From the NCBI RefSeq assembly GCF_040869045.1, contig NC_090319.1:383733601-383797600 (forward strand): 64,000 bases of DNA, in the 5' to 3' direction. The first letter of the stretch is position 1, and every line of letters begins with the position of its first letter. The stretch comes from Eurosta solidaginis (lineage: Eukaryota; Arthropoda; Insecta; Diptera; Tephritidae). A program made the position numbers and the translations under genes. This document shows, one piece after another, positions 31,625-41,668 of the stretch. The notes beneath the pieces are model-generated. The model searched no databases and was not told where the DNA came from. It was given only the letters and a program-made list of their open reading frames with translations.

Positions 31625-31979
31625 ATAAATTTAAGGCGCGATAACCTCCGAAGAGATCTAAGGCCGAGCTTCTCTTCCAATTTGCGTCGTGCTCCTCTTG
31701 ATTTTCCCTACAAATTGACCGGACGGGACCTACATGTTTTATGCCGACTCCGAACGGCATCTGCAAGGCAGATGAGTTTTCACTGAGAGCTTTTCATGGC
31801 ATAAATACACCCGGAGCGCTTGCCAAACACTGCCGAGGGGCGACCCCGCCTAGAAAAATGTTTGTTCTAATTGAAAAACCTTATTTCTAAAATTTTAATG
31901 TTGCTTTGCCCGGGAGTTGAACCCAGGGCATACGGTGTGATAGGCGGAGCACGCTACCATCACACCACGGTGGCCGCCA
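31625..31979 (-). mobile_element. tRNA-derived SINE, full copy
   Basis: Read on the minus strand from 31,979: GGCCACCGTGGTGTGATGG, with an A-box (TGGTGTGATGGTAGCG, 31,952-31,967) and a B-box (GGTTCAACTCC, 31,913-31,923) at tRNA-like spacing. A tRNA-unrelated body of about 280 bp follows, with an AT-rich 3' end. The internal Pol III promoter marks it as a SINE. No clean TSD is seen because the 5' side joins the duplicated block directly at 31,979. Confidence 0.85.
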
Positions 31980-33079
31980 CATTGATTTCAATAGTCCTCG
32001 TTAAATCAAAACGATATTTTAGAATAAAAGTCGACCGATTTTAAGTTGAAAGATGTTAACTGTTGTTTTCCGGCCTTATTATATAAGAGCTCATTATGGA
32101 TGACCACGTAGCTTCAGTATTCAGACTAGTTCCACTGTCCACTACGTTAGGGTAGTAGCACACACGGTCATTAGTTCGACTGTCTTGGGAAAGCTTTTAC
32201 TTCGCCACTTTGAGTGTTATTGCGAAGGAGAAATCCCCACCTGGGGTAAATATATGTGCCTACGTATTCACATTTGTAAAAGGAGCCGTAACGTGTAGGT
32301 AGATATTTAAACTTGGTTCATAGGCTATAATCAATGTGATTCACTCCAAGGGACTAGTTTCGGATAGCGCCAACTTTAGGAAATGTCAAACTGGGAGACC
32401 TGGGTGTTGAAGGATGAAGTGTGAAAATCAAAATAAACATTGCAAACGCGTTGTATAGTTTCGCAGATAAACAACAGATGTTCGAGTGTAAGCCCAAGTG
32501 ATTTTTCAAACGCTTCTCATTCGTACATATATCCTCAACTTAAGTTTAAGGTAAGAATCACTTCAGAGGGGTGTTTATGCCCCTAGAACCTATTAAAGGA
32601 TTTTGCATCACTGAAATCGCTAATTATCTCAGCCAATCGCAATATAAAATTTTTGAAAAAATCGGCACCTTTTTTCGGTATTTTGCTTTTTTTAACAACT
32701 TGAGGACAATTTGAAAACATGTTCGCCTTGGGTCATTTTATATGAAGTCATTGTTCATTATTAATTTTTTGAAAAAAAAAAAAAATATGCAAAGTGAGCA
32801 TATAAATTTATTATATAACTTTTCTTTTAGTGTTTTTTTTTTAATAACTTGGTAAATTGGGCGATGAAAAGTCCGTGTAAAGCTGACACAAAACGGCTGT
32901 TTTTTTTTAATAATTTATGAACAGTTAGAAGGAGTTAAATTTCGCAATTAGTTTCTTACAACTGGCAGTGATGTGCATCCGTTGATACCACTTTCGACCA
33001 TATCCAACAAATTTTCGACATGAAAAAGAGATGGCCTAAACAGTCTTAAACGAGAAAATATAGTAACGCGCCGGACGCG
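31980..33079. repeat. Duplicated 1.1-kb non-coding block (copy 1)
   Basis: Nearly identical to 52,541-53,621, starting CATTGATTTCAATAGTC and ending GTAACGCGCCGGACGCGTTG. No coding frame. In both places it lies directly before the truncated endonuclease of an LOA-like element, so it moved with it as one block. Confidence 0.85.
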
Positions 33080-33964
33080 TTGACATTCGGCGGCGGCGTG
33101 CGAAAAACGACCAAAATCGGCGGCGGCGGGGCTGTTTATCGGCAGCGTATATTTCTACCCTATGGGGATGCAGCGGGACCACCACCTGCGATACTGGGCG
33201 AAATCACCGCTGAAGCAAGGCGGAGAGGTGTTGGCGTGATCATCGGTGCCGATGCTAATGCCCATCATAGCATGTGGAGAAGCTCGGAAAACAACATTAG
33301 AGGTGAGTCTTTATTTACTTTTATTGTAGATGAGTGGCTTTGTATATGTAATAGGGGGAATGACCCGACTTTTATTACTGCGGTAAGGGAGGAGGTCCTG
33401 GATCTCACCCTGGTTAGTAGAGAACAGGAAGGTCGGATATCTGGCTGGAGGGTTCTCAACGAGCACTCCTTCTCTGATCACCGAAATATTCTGTTCTCGG
33501 TGAACGAAGAACGTTCCGGTAAAATATCTTTTAGGAACACTAAAAGTACTAACTGGAACTTGTATTGTAGGAAGCTCAGTAAAATATCTTTTGGGAATCC
33601 TAAAAGTACTAAATGGGGCTTGTATTGTAGGAAGCTGGGAGAGCTATTGCCTACGGCGCCTACCGTTAGTATGGACCTGTCTGAATCTGAGATAGACGTT
33701 CTGGTGGAAAACTTCACCTCGGCAAGCAATAGCAACTTTCAACTGTCCTGCCCATTGAAAACTTACAGAGTGAAGGGCAAGCCGCCCTGGTGGTCGGATT
33801 CTCTTGAAGATCTAAGAGCGTCCAGTCGGCGGCTCTTCAACACAGTCATAAGGAGTAAATTACCCTTAGACTGGGAGCTCTATAAGGTAAGTCTGGGAAT
33901 TTATAAATATGAAATAAGGATAGCCAAGCGAGATGCATGGCGAAGTTTCTGCGAAAACGTATAA
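33080..33964 (+). pseudogene. E2b: C-terminal endonuclease and linker
   Basis: From residue about 25 the frame reads LPYGDAAGPPPAILGE, then GVIIGADANAHHSMW, RGESLFTFIVDEW, DLTLVSREQEGRISGW and EHSFSDHRNILF. These are the catalytic GADANAHH and SDH boxes of an APE-type endonuclease. KGKPPWWSDSLEDL marks the linker. The first about 24 codons are GGC/GCG-rich and non-homologous, so the true frame is open only from about 33,150. It ends at a TAA where the sister copy has a sense codon. Confidence 0.85.
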
Positions 33965-34054
33965 GGCTGCAATGAATCCGCGAGGCCTAGAAAAATACTC
34001 TTTAGGAATCCCGCTCCTCTGGGGTATCTGAGAGATGATGGTGGGGACTGGTCG

Positions 34055-34980
34055 ATGAGTAGCGAGAAGTCCCTAAAGCTCTTACTGGACAATCATTTTC
34101 CCGATTTGCCAGTTGCGCAGGGATCTTCGCCTGCATGGTTGGCGGTCATTGGTCATGCAGAAGTGCCTGCCATTCCACTACGGGAAATTCAAATAACATG
34201 GGATATAGGGTCTTTCAAGCCCTATATGTCTCCAGGCCCGGATAGAACCGTTCCTGTGCAACTTCAAAAGTCTTTAGGGTTTTCCTGCCGCTGGTTGGCC
34301 AGCATCTACATTAACTGCCTCAGGCTTAACTTTATCACGAAGTCTTGGCACACGGTTAAGGTTACCTTCATTCCGAAGGCCGGCAGAAGCTCTCATGTAT
34401 CACCTAAGGATTTCAGCCCAATCAGTCTCTCGTCGTTTCTTCTTAAGACGTTTGAGCTTTTGATTGACCTGTATTTGCGGGAAAGGATATCTCGGGGGTT
34501 ACTGTCGGCTTCACAGCATGCGTACTGCATGGGCAGATAGACGGAAACGGCTCCCCATTCGATTGTGAAGCAAATAGAGGGTTCCTAGAACACAAAGAGT
34601 TTGCTCTGTGTGCCTTTCTAGACATCGAGGGGGCTTTTAACAATGTCTTACCGGGGGCAATTGAAAGAGCTCTGGTGGGTTTAGGAGTCGAGGCGGCTCT
34701 GGTTGAATTTATTAGCAAACTTCTTTGCGGTAGAATTGTCGCAGCGGAGTGGGGAGTGGCCATAATTGAGAGAAAGGTGTGCAGAGGCACGCCACACGGG
34801 GGTGTCCTATCTCATCTGCTCTGGGTTGTGGTAGTCAACGAGCTTCTTGTGGAGTTGGAAGCCAATGGTTGTCGGGTGGTTGTCTACGCAGATGACCTCG
34901 CTATCCTAGTCAGAGGAAAATTTGTGGGCACCCTACGCGATGTTCTGCAGGGCTACCTTTGTTACTTTGTTACTGTCTGA
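34055..34980 (+). pseudogene. E2b: reverse transcriptase, fragmented
   Basis: Two frames (34,055-34,540 and 34,675-34,980) carry MSPGPDRTVPVQLQKSLG, FIPKAGRSSHVSPKDFSPIS, SASQHAYC; then EFISKLLCGRIVAAEWGV, RGTPHGGVLSHLLW and VYADDLAILVRGKF. The YADD box is intact at 34,885-34,896. A stop at 34,538 (TAG where E2c has TAT) and a frameshift separate the two frames. The thumb is truncated by the microhomology-flanked deletion that follows. Confidence 0.85.
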
Positions 34981-35159
34981 TAGGGGTAAATATTTGGGGA
35001 TTGTTTTGGACAAGAAACTGTCTGGAGATCCAATGTGGAATATCGGGACAGGAAGGCCGCCATTGCCTGCTGCAGAGGGGGTATCGGAAAGAGATGGGGA
35101 CTCCCGCCTGGAGTAGTACACTGGCTTTATGAGATGGTGGTCAAACGGGCATCTCCAAA

Positions 35160-36016
35160 ATGTTAGGGTCAGTGCAACGGACGGCGCTGATCGGTATCAG
35201 TGGCGCTCTCAGAACAACACCTATCTTGGCACTGAACGTCATGCTGAATATACATCCAGTAGATAATGCGGGAAAGGCGGTCGCGGCAAGGTCGTTGGTC
35301 AGGCTTCGTGATATGTGCTATGGGCTTTCTGACTTCGGACACTCTAGCCTTCTTACCAGTTTCTACTTTATCCCGGACAGAACGAACTATTGTATGCAGA
35401 TACTGCTCCCTATACACCCCAGTCATTCCACCGAGAGAGGAGTGGGGATAGCTAAGCGGTTTTCAAAGCCTTGAGCTCAACTACAGTGCGATCGAGGGTG
35501 GTGTGGGAGTGCCTGACCTCGCTCTCGATAGCATGGAATTATTTTGCAATTAAGATTATCTGGATCTCGGGCCATAGTGATATCCTGGGTAACTGTCACG
35601 CGAATCTCTTAGTCCGCATCGGTACAACTGAACCGGATGAAGATGGATGTAGGGATTTCGGGATTCCGCTGGCCACCTGTGGATTTCTGCTCCATAGCTG
35701 GGCCTGGAGTCAGCTCAGCAAACGTTGGGCGGACACCACGTCTTGCCGGGTAGCAACATCTTTATGGCCGAAAGTGGATGGCAGGATGTCTGCTGAAATA
35801 ATTAGCTTCACTAAGGCTCACCTATCAACAGCTGCGTGGAGGATGCTGAGGTGGAATCACCAAATCACTTTATGCTTGATTGCCCAGCTTTTGCCAGAAC
35901 TAGGCGATAGTACTTCGGTCGCGGCTCACTTGTATCTCCCGAGGATTTGTCCAAACTTGAGATCGGTATCATCCGAAGCTTTATCGTTGCTACCCAACAA
36001 TTCTCTAAATAGCTAG
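35160..36016 (+). pseudogene. E2b: connector, partial RNase H and C-terminal region
   Basis: 35,160-35,474 reads ISGALRTTPILALNVMLNIH and RLRDMCYGLSDFGHS. 35,471-36,016 starts inside RNase H (SIAWNYFAIKIIWISGHSDI) and gives SQLSKRWADTTSCRVAT, with the zinc-knuckle region then readable out of frame. The LFTDGSK and FQAEVAAIK parts of RNase H are deleted, so RNase H cannot be functional. Confidence 0.8.
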
Positions 36017-36153
36017 ATCTAAGTCACCGTTATTTTTGGTGTATGTGGTATCACAACGGACCTTCGTGTTGTCCTAGTGAGCTTTCCTTATCAGGGCAGC
36101 TACCACCTAACCTAACCTAACCTCAAAATTTACTCAAGTTATCGTGTTAACGG

Positions 36154-37679
36154 TTTGACGAAGTTAGAATAGCAATAACCAGATTGAAAAACAACAAGGA
36201 CGTGGGTGCTGATGGATTGCCTACGGAGCTATTCAAGTACGGCGGCGAGGAGTTGGTAAGGCGCATGCAGCAGCTTCTTAGCAAAATATGGGCGGACGAG
36301 TGCATGCCCGACGGTTGGAATCTAAGTTTTCTTTGCCCAGTCCACAAGAAGGGGGATTCTGCAAAACGCACCAACTATCGTGGAATCAGCCTTTTTAATA
36401 TCGCATATAAGGTCCTTTCAAGTGTATTGTGCGAAAGATTGAAGCCCACCGTGAACCGGCTGATTGGACCTTATCAGTGCGGCTTCAGAGCTGGTAAATC
36501 TACCCTCGACCAGATTTTCACAATGCGCAAAATCTTGAAAAAAAAAACCCGTGAAAATAGAATCGACACACATCACCTCTTCGTCGACTTTATAGCCGCC
36601 TTCGACAGCACGAAAAGGAGCTGCCTATATGCCGCTATGTCTGACTTTGGTTTCCCCGCAAAACTTATACGGCTGTGCAAAATGACGTTGAGCAACACCA
36701 TCAGCTCAGTCAGGATTGGGAAGGACCTCTCCGAGCCGTTCGAAACTAAACGAGGTTTCAGACAGGGTGACCCCTTATCGTGCGATTTCTTTAATTTGAT
36801 GCTGGAGAAAATTATAATAGCTGCAGAACTTAACCGCACTGGAACAATATACTATAAAAGCGTGCAATTACTGGCATATGCTGATGACGTTGATATTATC
36901 GGCCTACACATCCGCGCTGTTAGTTATGCTTACTGCAAACTGGAAACAGATGCGGTAAAGATGGGTTTGATGGTGAATGGGGATACAACGAAGTACCTGC
37001 TGTCATCAAGCAAAGAGTCAGCGCATATGCGCCTTGGCAACCACGCTACTGTTGGCAGCCATAATTTCGAAATAGTAAAAGACTTCGTTTATTTGGGAAC
37101 CAGCATCAACAGTAGCAACAACATCAGCACTGAAATCCAGCGAAGAATCAATCTTGCCAATAAATGCTACTTTGGACTAGGTAGGCAATTGAAAGTAAAG
37201 TCCTCTATCGGCGAATGAAAATCATACTCTACAAGTCACTTATCGTACCCGTCCTGCTATATGGGGCAGAAGCATGGACCATGACAACAGCAGATGAAGC
37301 GGCTTTGGGAGTGTTCAAGAGAAAAGTTCTTCGAAAGATTTATGGACCTCTACGCGTTGGCGATGACGAGTACCGAAGAAGATTTAATGATAAGCTGTAC
37401 GAGCTATACGCAGACATCAACATAGTCCAGCGAATTAAAGCGCAGCGGCTGCGCTGGCTAGGCCATGTTATGCGAATGAAAGATGATGCTCCGGCCAAGA
37501 AAGTGTGTCTATTGGAACCCGCCTATGGAAGCAGAGATAGAGGGCGGCTCCCACTCCTTTGGAAGAACCAGGTGGAAGACGATTTAAACTCCCTTGGAGT
37601 GACCAATTGGCGCCGGTTGGCGGAGCGAAGGAGCGACTGGTGCGCTTTGTTGGACGGCAGTATTCGTTTAGACGGTTAA
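36154..37679 (+). pseudogene. RTE-like reverse transcriptase (frameshifted)
   Basis: The frame is open from the insertion point. It reads FDEVRIAITRLKNNKDVGAD, LSFLCPVHKKGD, NYRGISLFNIAYKVLS, QCGFRAGKSTLDQIF, LFVDFIAAFDS, KRGFRQGDPLSCDFFNLMLE and LLAYADDVDII, covering the RT fingers and palm with the YADD box. It then gives VYLGTSIN and ends at a TGA at 37,216. A second frame from 37,215 continues with IILYKSLIVPVLLYGAEAW and QRIKAQRLRWLGHVMRMKDD, the thumb and the characteristic C-terminal region. One frameshift near 37,210 therefore separates the two. The endonuclease is lost. The RTE/BovB-type assignment is by motif recognition. Confidence 0.88.
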
Positions 37680-37695
37680 ACGCCAATTAAGTAAG
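36154..37695 (+). mobile_element. RTE-like non-LTR element, 5'-truncated, with 14-bp TSD
   Basis: Flanked by TATCGTGTTAACGG at 36,140-36,153 and 37,696-37,709. The target without the insertion is at 57,119-57,132 in the sister block. The 1,542-bp insert is coding almost to its 3' end, followed by a very short 3' UTR ending AATTAAGTAAG, as usual in RTE-clade elements, which lack a poly-A tail. It is 5'-truncated inside the region before RT. Confidence 0.93.
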
Positions 37696-37830
37696 TATCG
37701 TGTTAACGGACAGACGGACGGACTGACGGACATGGCTAAATGAATTTCTTTTTTCGCCTAGATCATTTTGATATACAGAAGTCTCTATCTATCTCAATTA
37801 GTTTATGCCGTTACGGGGTACCGGAACTAT

Positions 37831-38153
37831 TTCGGGATGATTTTGGGACCCTTCAGGGCCCATTTCTGAATGGTTTTCGGGATCAATGCAGGATCCCGTG
37901 TAGGATCACGGCAGGGTAATTTCGGGACTCTTTCAGGAGTGTTTCGGGATCATTTGGGACCCTTCCGGCATCATTTCTGAATGGTTTACGAGATCACGTC
38001 AGGGTCATTTCGGGATTTTTCCGGGACAATTTCGGGATCATTTGGGGACCCTTCTAGCACCATTTCTTGATGGTTTACCCGTTCGCGCTCCCGTCGGGTC
38101 ATTTTGGGACTATTTCGGGATCATTTTGGGACATTTCGAGGATCATTTATGGA
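37831..38153. repeat. CGGGA-type minisatellite, block 4 (left part)
   Basis: Monomers with TTTTCGGGATC, CATTTGGGACCCTTCC and CATTTCTGAATGG, colinear with 57,236-57,488 in the sister block. It is interrupted at 38,154 by a 390-bp insertion absent from the sister. Confidence 0.85.
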
Positions 38154-38543
38154 AGTTAACAGCGGTTAGCACTAATACCATGCGCCATATTTGCACAGCA
38201 AAATTCTGGATAATTTTATCCACACTCGGACACCAGACTAAACAATGCATTTCTGAGTATGCGCTTCTGTTTCGACATAATGAAACATGACCACACTTAA
38301 GTTGGTCTTCCTAGATATTCTGTTCACTGCTCAAAGCTAGTGAACCAATATTCGCGGAAAATGATGACGTTGCCAAATTCCCATATGAACATCTGCATGC
38401 ATTACAGAGGGCGTAGATTAAGCTAAGAATAGAAAAATAAAGTAAATCATTTGTAAGCAAAGATGCATAAAAATGTATAGAATTACCAATAAAGATTCAG
38501 ATTTGTCTCGACCGCTAAACGAGAATGGCACTCTAGTTCATTC
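38154..38543. mobile_element. 390-bp copy-1-specific insertion, LTR-like
   Basis: The sister block reads ATTTATGGATAGTCATTTCG straight through at 57,484-57,503. Here AGTTAACAGCGGTTAGCAC ... CTAGTTCATTC is inserted, with GGA on both sides. It contains AATAAAG twice (near 38,440 and 38,490), as an LTR would for polyadenylation, and no coding frame. A solo LTR is the simplest reading, but the ends are not TG...CA and the shared flank is only 3 bp. Confidence 0.5.
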
Positions 38544-38850
38544 GGATAGTCATTTCGTGACTTTCTGTCCTATTTCAGGAATAATTTAGGGACCCTTCCG
38601 AGTTCATTTCCGTATCCGTCAGGGATCCCGTCGGGGTCAGTTCAGAACTTTTGCGAGACTATTTCGGGATCATTTATATGTGGTTCTCTGGATCAATCTA
38701 GAATCGCGTCCTTGTCATTTCGGGACTATTCCGGGTCATTTGGAGACCCTCCTGGGAGCAGTTATAGATGGTTTCGGTATCCGTCCGCGACACCGTCGTG
38801 GCCATTTCGGGGCTTTCGGTCATTTGGGGACTCTATCAGGTTATCAGCTC
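38544..38850. repeat. CGGGA-type minisatellite, block 4 (right part)
   Basis: It continues TAGTCATTTCGTGAC, CATTTCCGTATCCGTCAGG and GACACCGTCGTGG, ending CTATCAGGTTATCAGCTC, colinear with 57,492-57,795. It is the 3' interior of the Helitron-like unit that ends at 38,997. Confidence 0.85.
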
Positions 38851-38997
38851 ATTTAGTTATTTTTTGCACTCTATTACAAAAATAAAAAACCTTAGACAGA
38901 CAAACTTTTTTTAATAGATAACTTGATAAGCAGGCTAACGTGAACAATCCATATGTTTTATTCTCTCCTTGCGGACGGTGCAGCGGGTAAAGGCTAG
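38851..38997 (+). mobile_element. Helitron-like 3' terminus (upstream unit of array 1)
   Basis: T-rich stretch, CTTGATAAGCAGGCTAACG, then CTCCTTGCGGAC with a weakened hairpin and GGGTAAAGGCTAG, ending in CTAG at 38,994-38,997. The 5' end of the next unit follows with no spacer. Confidence 0.7.
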
Positions 38998-41107
38998 GCT
39001 TAATAATATTATAAATGGAAAAGTTCGGATGTTTGGATGTTTAGATGTTTGGATATCCAGACGTTTGTTTTTGTGACTTAATCACGCAAGAATGGCTAGA
39101 GGGATTTGGATGAAATTTGGCACAAATATAGAGCCAATAGTCTAGGAGAATCTACATGCTATATGTTTTCAAAAAGGGGACGGTCCCCGCCCCTTAGGAA
39201 CAGTTATACTTTAATTATTATATTTTTTCGTATTTGTGACTGAATCACGCCACAACGGCTACACGGATTTTGAAGAAATTTGGGACGCAGACAACAGTCT
39301 ACTGGCGAATTTTTTTCGAACATGGAAAGAGGCGGCGATCCCACGACCCCACGAACTATTACTTTTTTATAAATGTTCCTATTTTTGGTGTACTCTCAAA
39401 TTTGACACCAAAATAGTGCAATTTTAAAGTGTTTGGTGTGATCTTCCATTATTTTGATTTTTTATGTAGAACAACACCACAAAGTGTTGTTTTGACATTA
39501 AATGTTATATGAGTGTAATTTCGTCCACATAAAAAAATATTTCTGCTAAAAAAAAATCGTTAAGGCAGAAATCAACATGTTGGTTCAAAAGGTGGCTGTT
39601 GCCCGAAAAATCTTGGTAAACTTCTTAAAGTTAATGGATCCTAGAGGATATCGAACTTAGGGGTTCGGCAAAAAAAGAAAACTCTTCAGAACCCTAAGGA
39701 GACTGCCTTCGAGTTGTTTATGTAAATCCTCGTTTTAGACTCAGAAGTCACATTATCCCAATTGGGATTATGACACCTCATGAGCAGTGATATAATCTCA
39801 AGTAAAAAACTTGGGGCTATGCCATTTGGAATTATGTCATGTATATAACCGCATTGAAACATGTTTGTCTACGTTTTAGATTCTTTAACAAGACAATGGG
39901 CCTAATGATTAGAAAATAAATATTTGTTTTTTATAGCTCTAACATAAATTTTTAAGTTGTTTTCATACAAGTTTCTGAAAGCTTGAAGAAAAAACGTTTC
40001 CTTATTTATTCTCACGACACAATGGAATACTTAATTAATTTCTCGTTAGCAATTCTTTTGTGTTCTTTTCAGTTTAATAAATAAAAGAATTACTAATTAA
40101 ACCCCTATTATCGCTGGATAATATTTACTTTTTAATTAAAAAAATTTCATACAGAGAAAGATTAGCGTGTGATATAAGGCTTTACTCACCTGGTTGCTTT
40201 GGCATCCAGTAAAATTTCAGGTGATCAATGGCCAATGGTCACACAAATCACTTTTTCGCAAATAATTCGCTCTAGCAAACTTTCAAACTTCGTGCAATAT
40301 CAAGTTGTAGGTACATCGTAATGTATATGTAATGAGTTGTATGTAGAATAATAATGCACTTGCAAAAAAAAAACAAAAAAAGTTTATTACATTCACTTTT
40401 TTCAGGTGTTTTCATGACAATACAAAATTTTAGCTTTGGTACTTACCATAGCTCTTAAGTTTAGTGAAAGAGTCCCGAAGTGGTCTCTAAAAAGTCTCAA
40501 AATAAAGATTCTATTCCGAAATTAGTTTAAAATAATTTCAAAGAAATTTAAAAATTATCTCTCAAAAATGGTTCTGAAATAATTCCGGATTGGTCTTAAA
40601 ATTACCTTGGCCCCATTTCGCAAATAAATCTGAAAATATTCTTTATCCCGATTCGACCGCGAAGCCGTTTTGATATGTTTCCCCTAACGATCTCGAAAAG
40701 AAGCCGTAAGTGATAACGAGGTAGTCCTGACATCTGGGAAGCAATTTCGAAATTATTCGGCAACATCCCCGTATTTGATCACGAAACTGTGAAATAATTC
40801 CTATAGGATTCTCAAGAAAACTGAAATCCAAACCGAAATAATACCGCAATGATTGAGAAATAATAAATAACTCAAAGTGGTCCCGTCGGGGTTATTTCGG
40901 GAATATTTAGGGATAATTTTGCAGCTCTTCCGGGATCATTTCTGTATAGTTTTCGGGATCCCGTCGGGTCATTTCGGGACTTTTTCCGGACTATTTCGGG
41001 ATCACTTTGGGGCCCTTCCGGGATCATTTATGGAAAGTTTTCGGGAGCCGTCGGGGGTCCCGTTAGGGTTATTTTGGGACTCTTTCGGGACTATTCAGGG
41101 ATCATTT
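38998..41107 (+). mobile_element. Helitron-like unit A (5' two-thirds)
   Basis: It starts GCTTAATAATATTATAAATGG, one base off the TC start of units B and C. Repeated GGATGTTT words follow, then GTGACTTAATCACGC, GATGAAATTTGG, a palindromic GGGACGGTCCCC, and a long non-coding body nearly identical to 57,945-60,058. It ends in CGGGA minisatellite at 40,880-41,107, where the Gypsy fragment cuts in. No Rep/helicase coding sequence is seen, so it is non-autonomous. Confidence 0.75.
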
Positions 41108-41110
41108 CAT

Positions 41111-41564
41111 TTCCATATGACTATGAAATGAAAATTAGACTGGTCGACGACAAACCATTCCATTCAGCGCCAAGAAGGCTGTCCCATTATGAAAAAGCCG
41201 AACTGCGAAAAATAACAGATGAACTATTAAGAAAAAACATAATCAGGCCAAGCGAATCACCTTATGCCTCTGTGATCGTGTTAGTGAGGAAAAAGAGTGG
41301 CGAGATACGCAAGTGCGTTGACTATCGCCCGCTTAACAAATTGACGGCTCGTGACAATTTTCCGCTTCCGTTAATCGAAGATTGTCTCGGTTACTTGGGG
41401 GGGAAAAAATTTTTTTCAACTTTTGATCTGCGAAACGGTTTCTTTCATGTGAAAATGGCAGCCGACTCCATTAAATATACGTCTTTCGTAACACCGTATG
41501 GTCAATTCGAATACGGTCGTATGCCATTTGGCCTGAAGAACGCGCCCGCAGTATTCCAGCGGTA
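41111..41564 (+). pseudogene. Gypsy RT, N-terminal part
   Basis: Reads APRRLSHYEKAELRKITDEL, IIRPSESPYASVIVLV, IRKCVDYRPLNKLT, FSTFDLRNGFFHV and YGRMPFGLKNAPAVF, which are RT fingers and palm up to just before the metal-binding YMDD box. The frame begins within neighbouring minisatellite, so its own start is missing. The line resumes in the same frame after the TSD of the LOA-like insertion (45,780). Confidence 0.93.
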
Positions 41565-41668
41565 GGTAGGTAGGTTGAACTGGCCGATCCATGAGGACCT
41601 CACATAGACTGATTGAGTCCGTAGTGTTACCAGAAGTTTGTTTTTAACGACCAAACTGAAAAACCCTA

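Larger units (their letters stand above)
33080..36117 (+). mobile_element. LOA/Lian-like element, degraded (copy E2b)
   Basis: Same order as E2c at 53.6-57.1 kb: C-terminal endonuclease, linker, RT, remnant RNase H and C-terminal region, 3' UTR with GTTGTCCTAGTGAGCTTTCC, and a terminal tail of CCTAA repeats (36,100-36,117). It differs from E2c by a premature stop at 33,962 and two deletions. One in the thumb near 34,960 is bounded by TACCT microhomology; one removes the first half of RNase H near 35,448, bounded by GATAGC. The endonuclease N-terminus is missing. Confidence 0.88.
36118..37830 (-). repeat. Antisense TATACTCAG-repeat fragment, split by an RTE-like insertion
   Basis: 36,118-36,153 and 37,696-37,830 are the reverse complement of the first about 200 bp of the TATACTCAG repeat (ACTCAAGTTATCGTGTTAAC, GACGGACGGAC, ATGGCTAAATGAATTTC, GTTTATGCCGTTACGGGG). 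Copy 2 at 57,104-57,235 has the same fragment uninterrupted. Confidence 0.85.
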
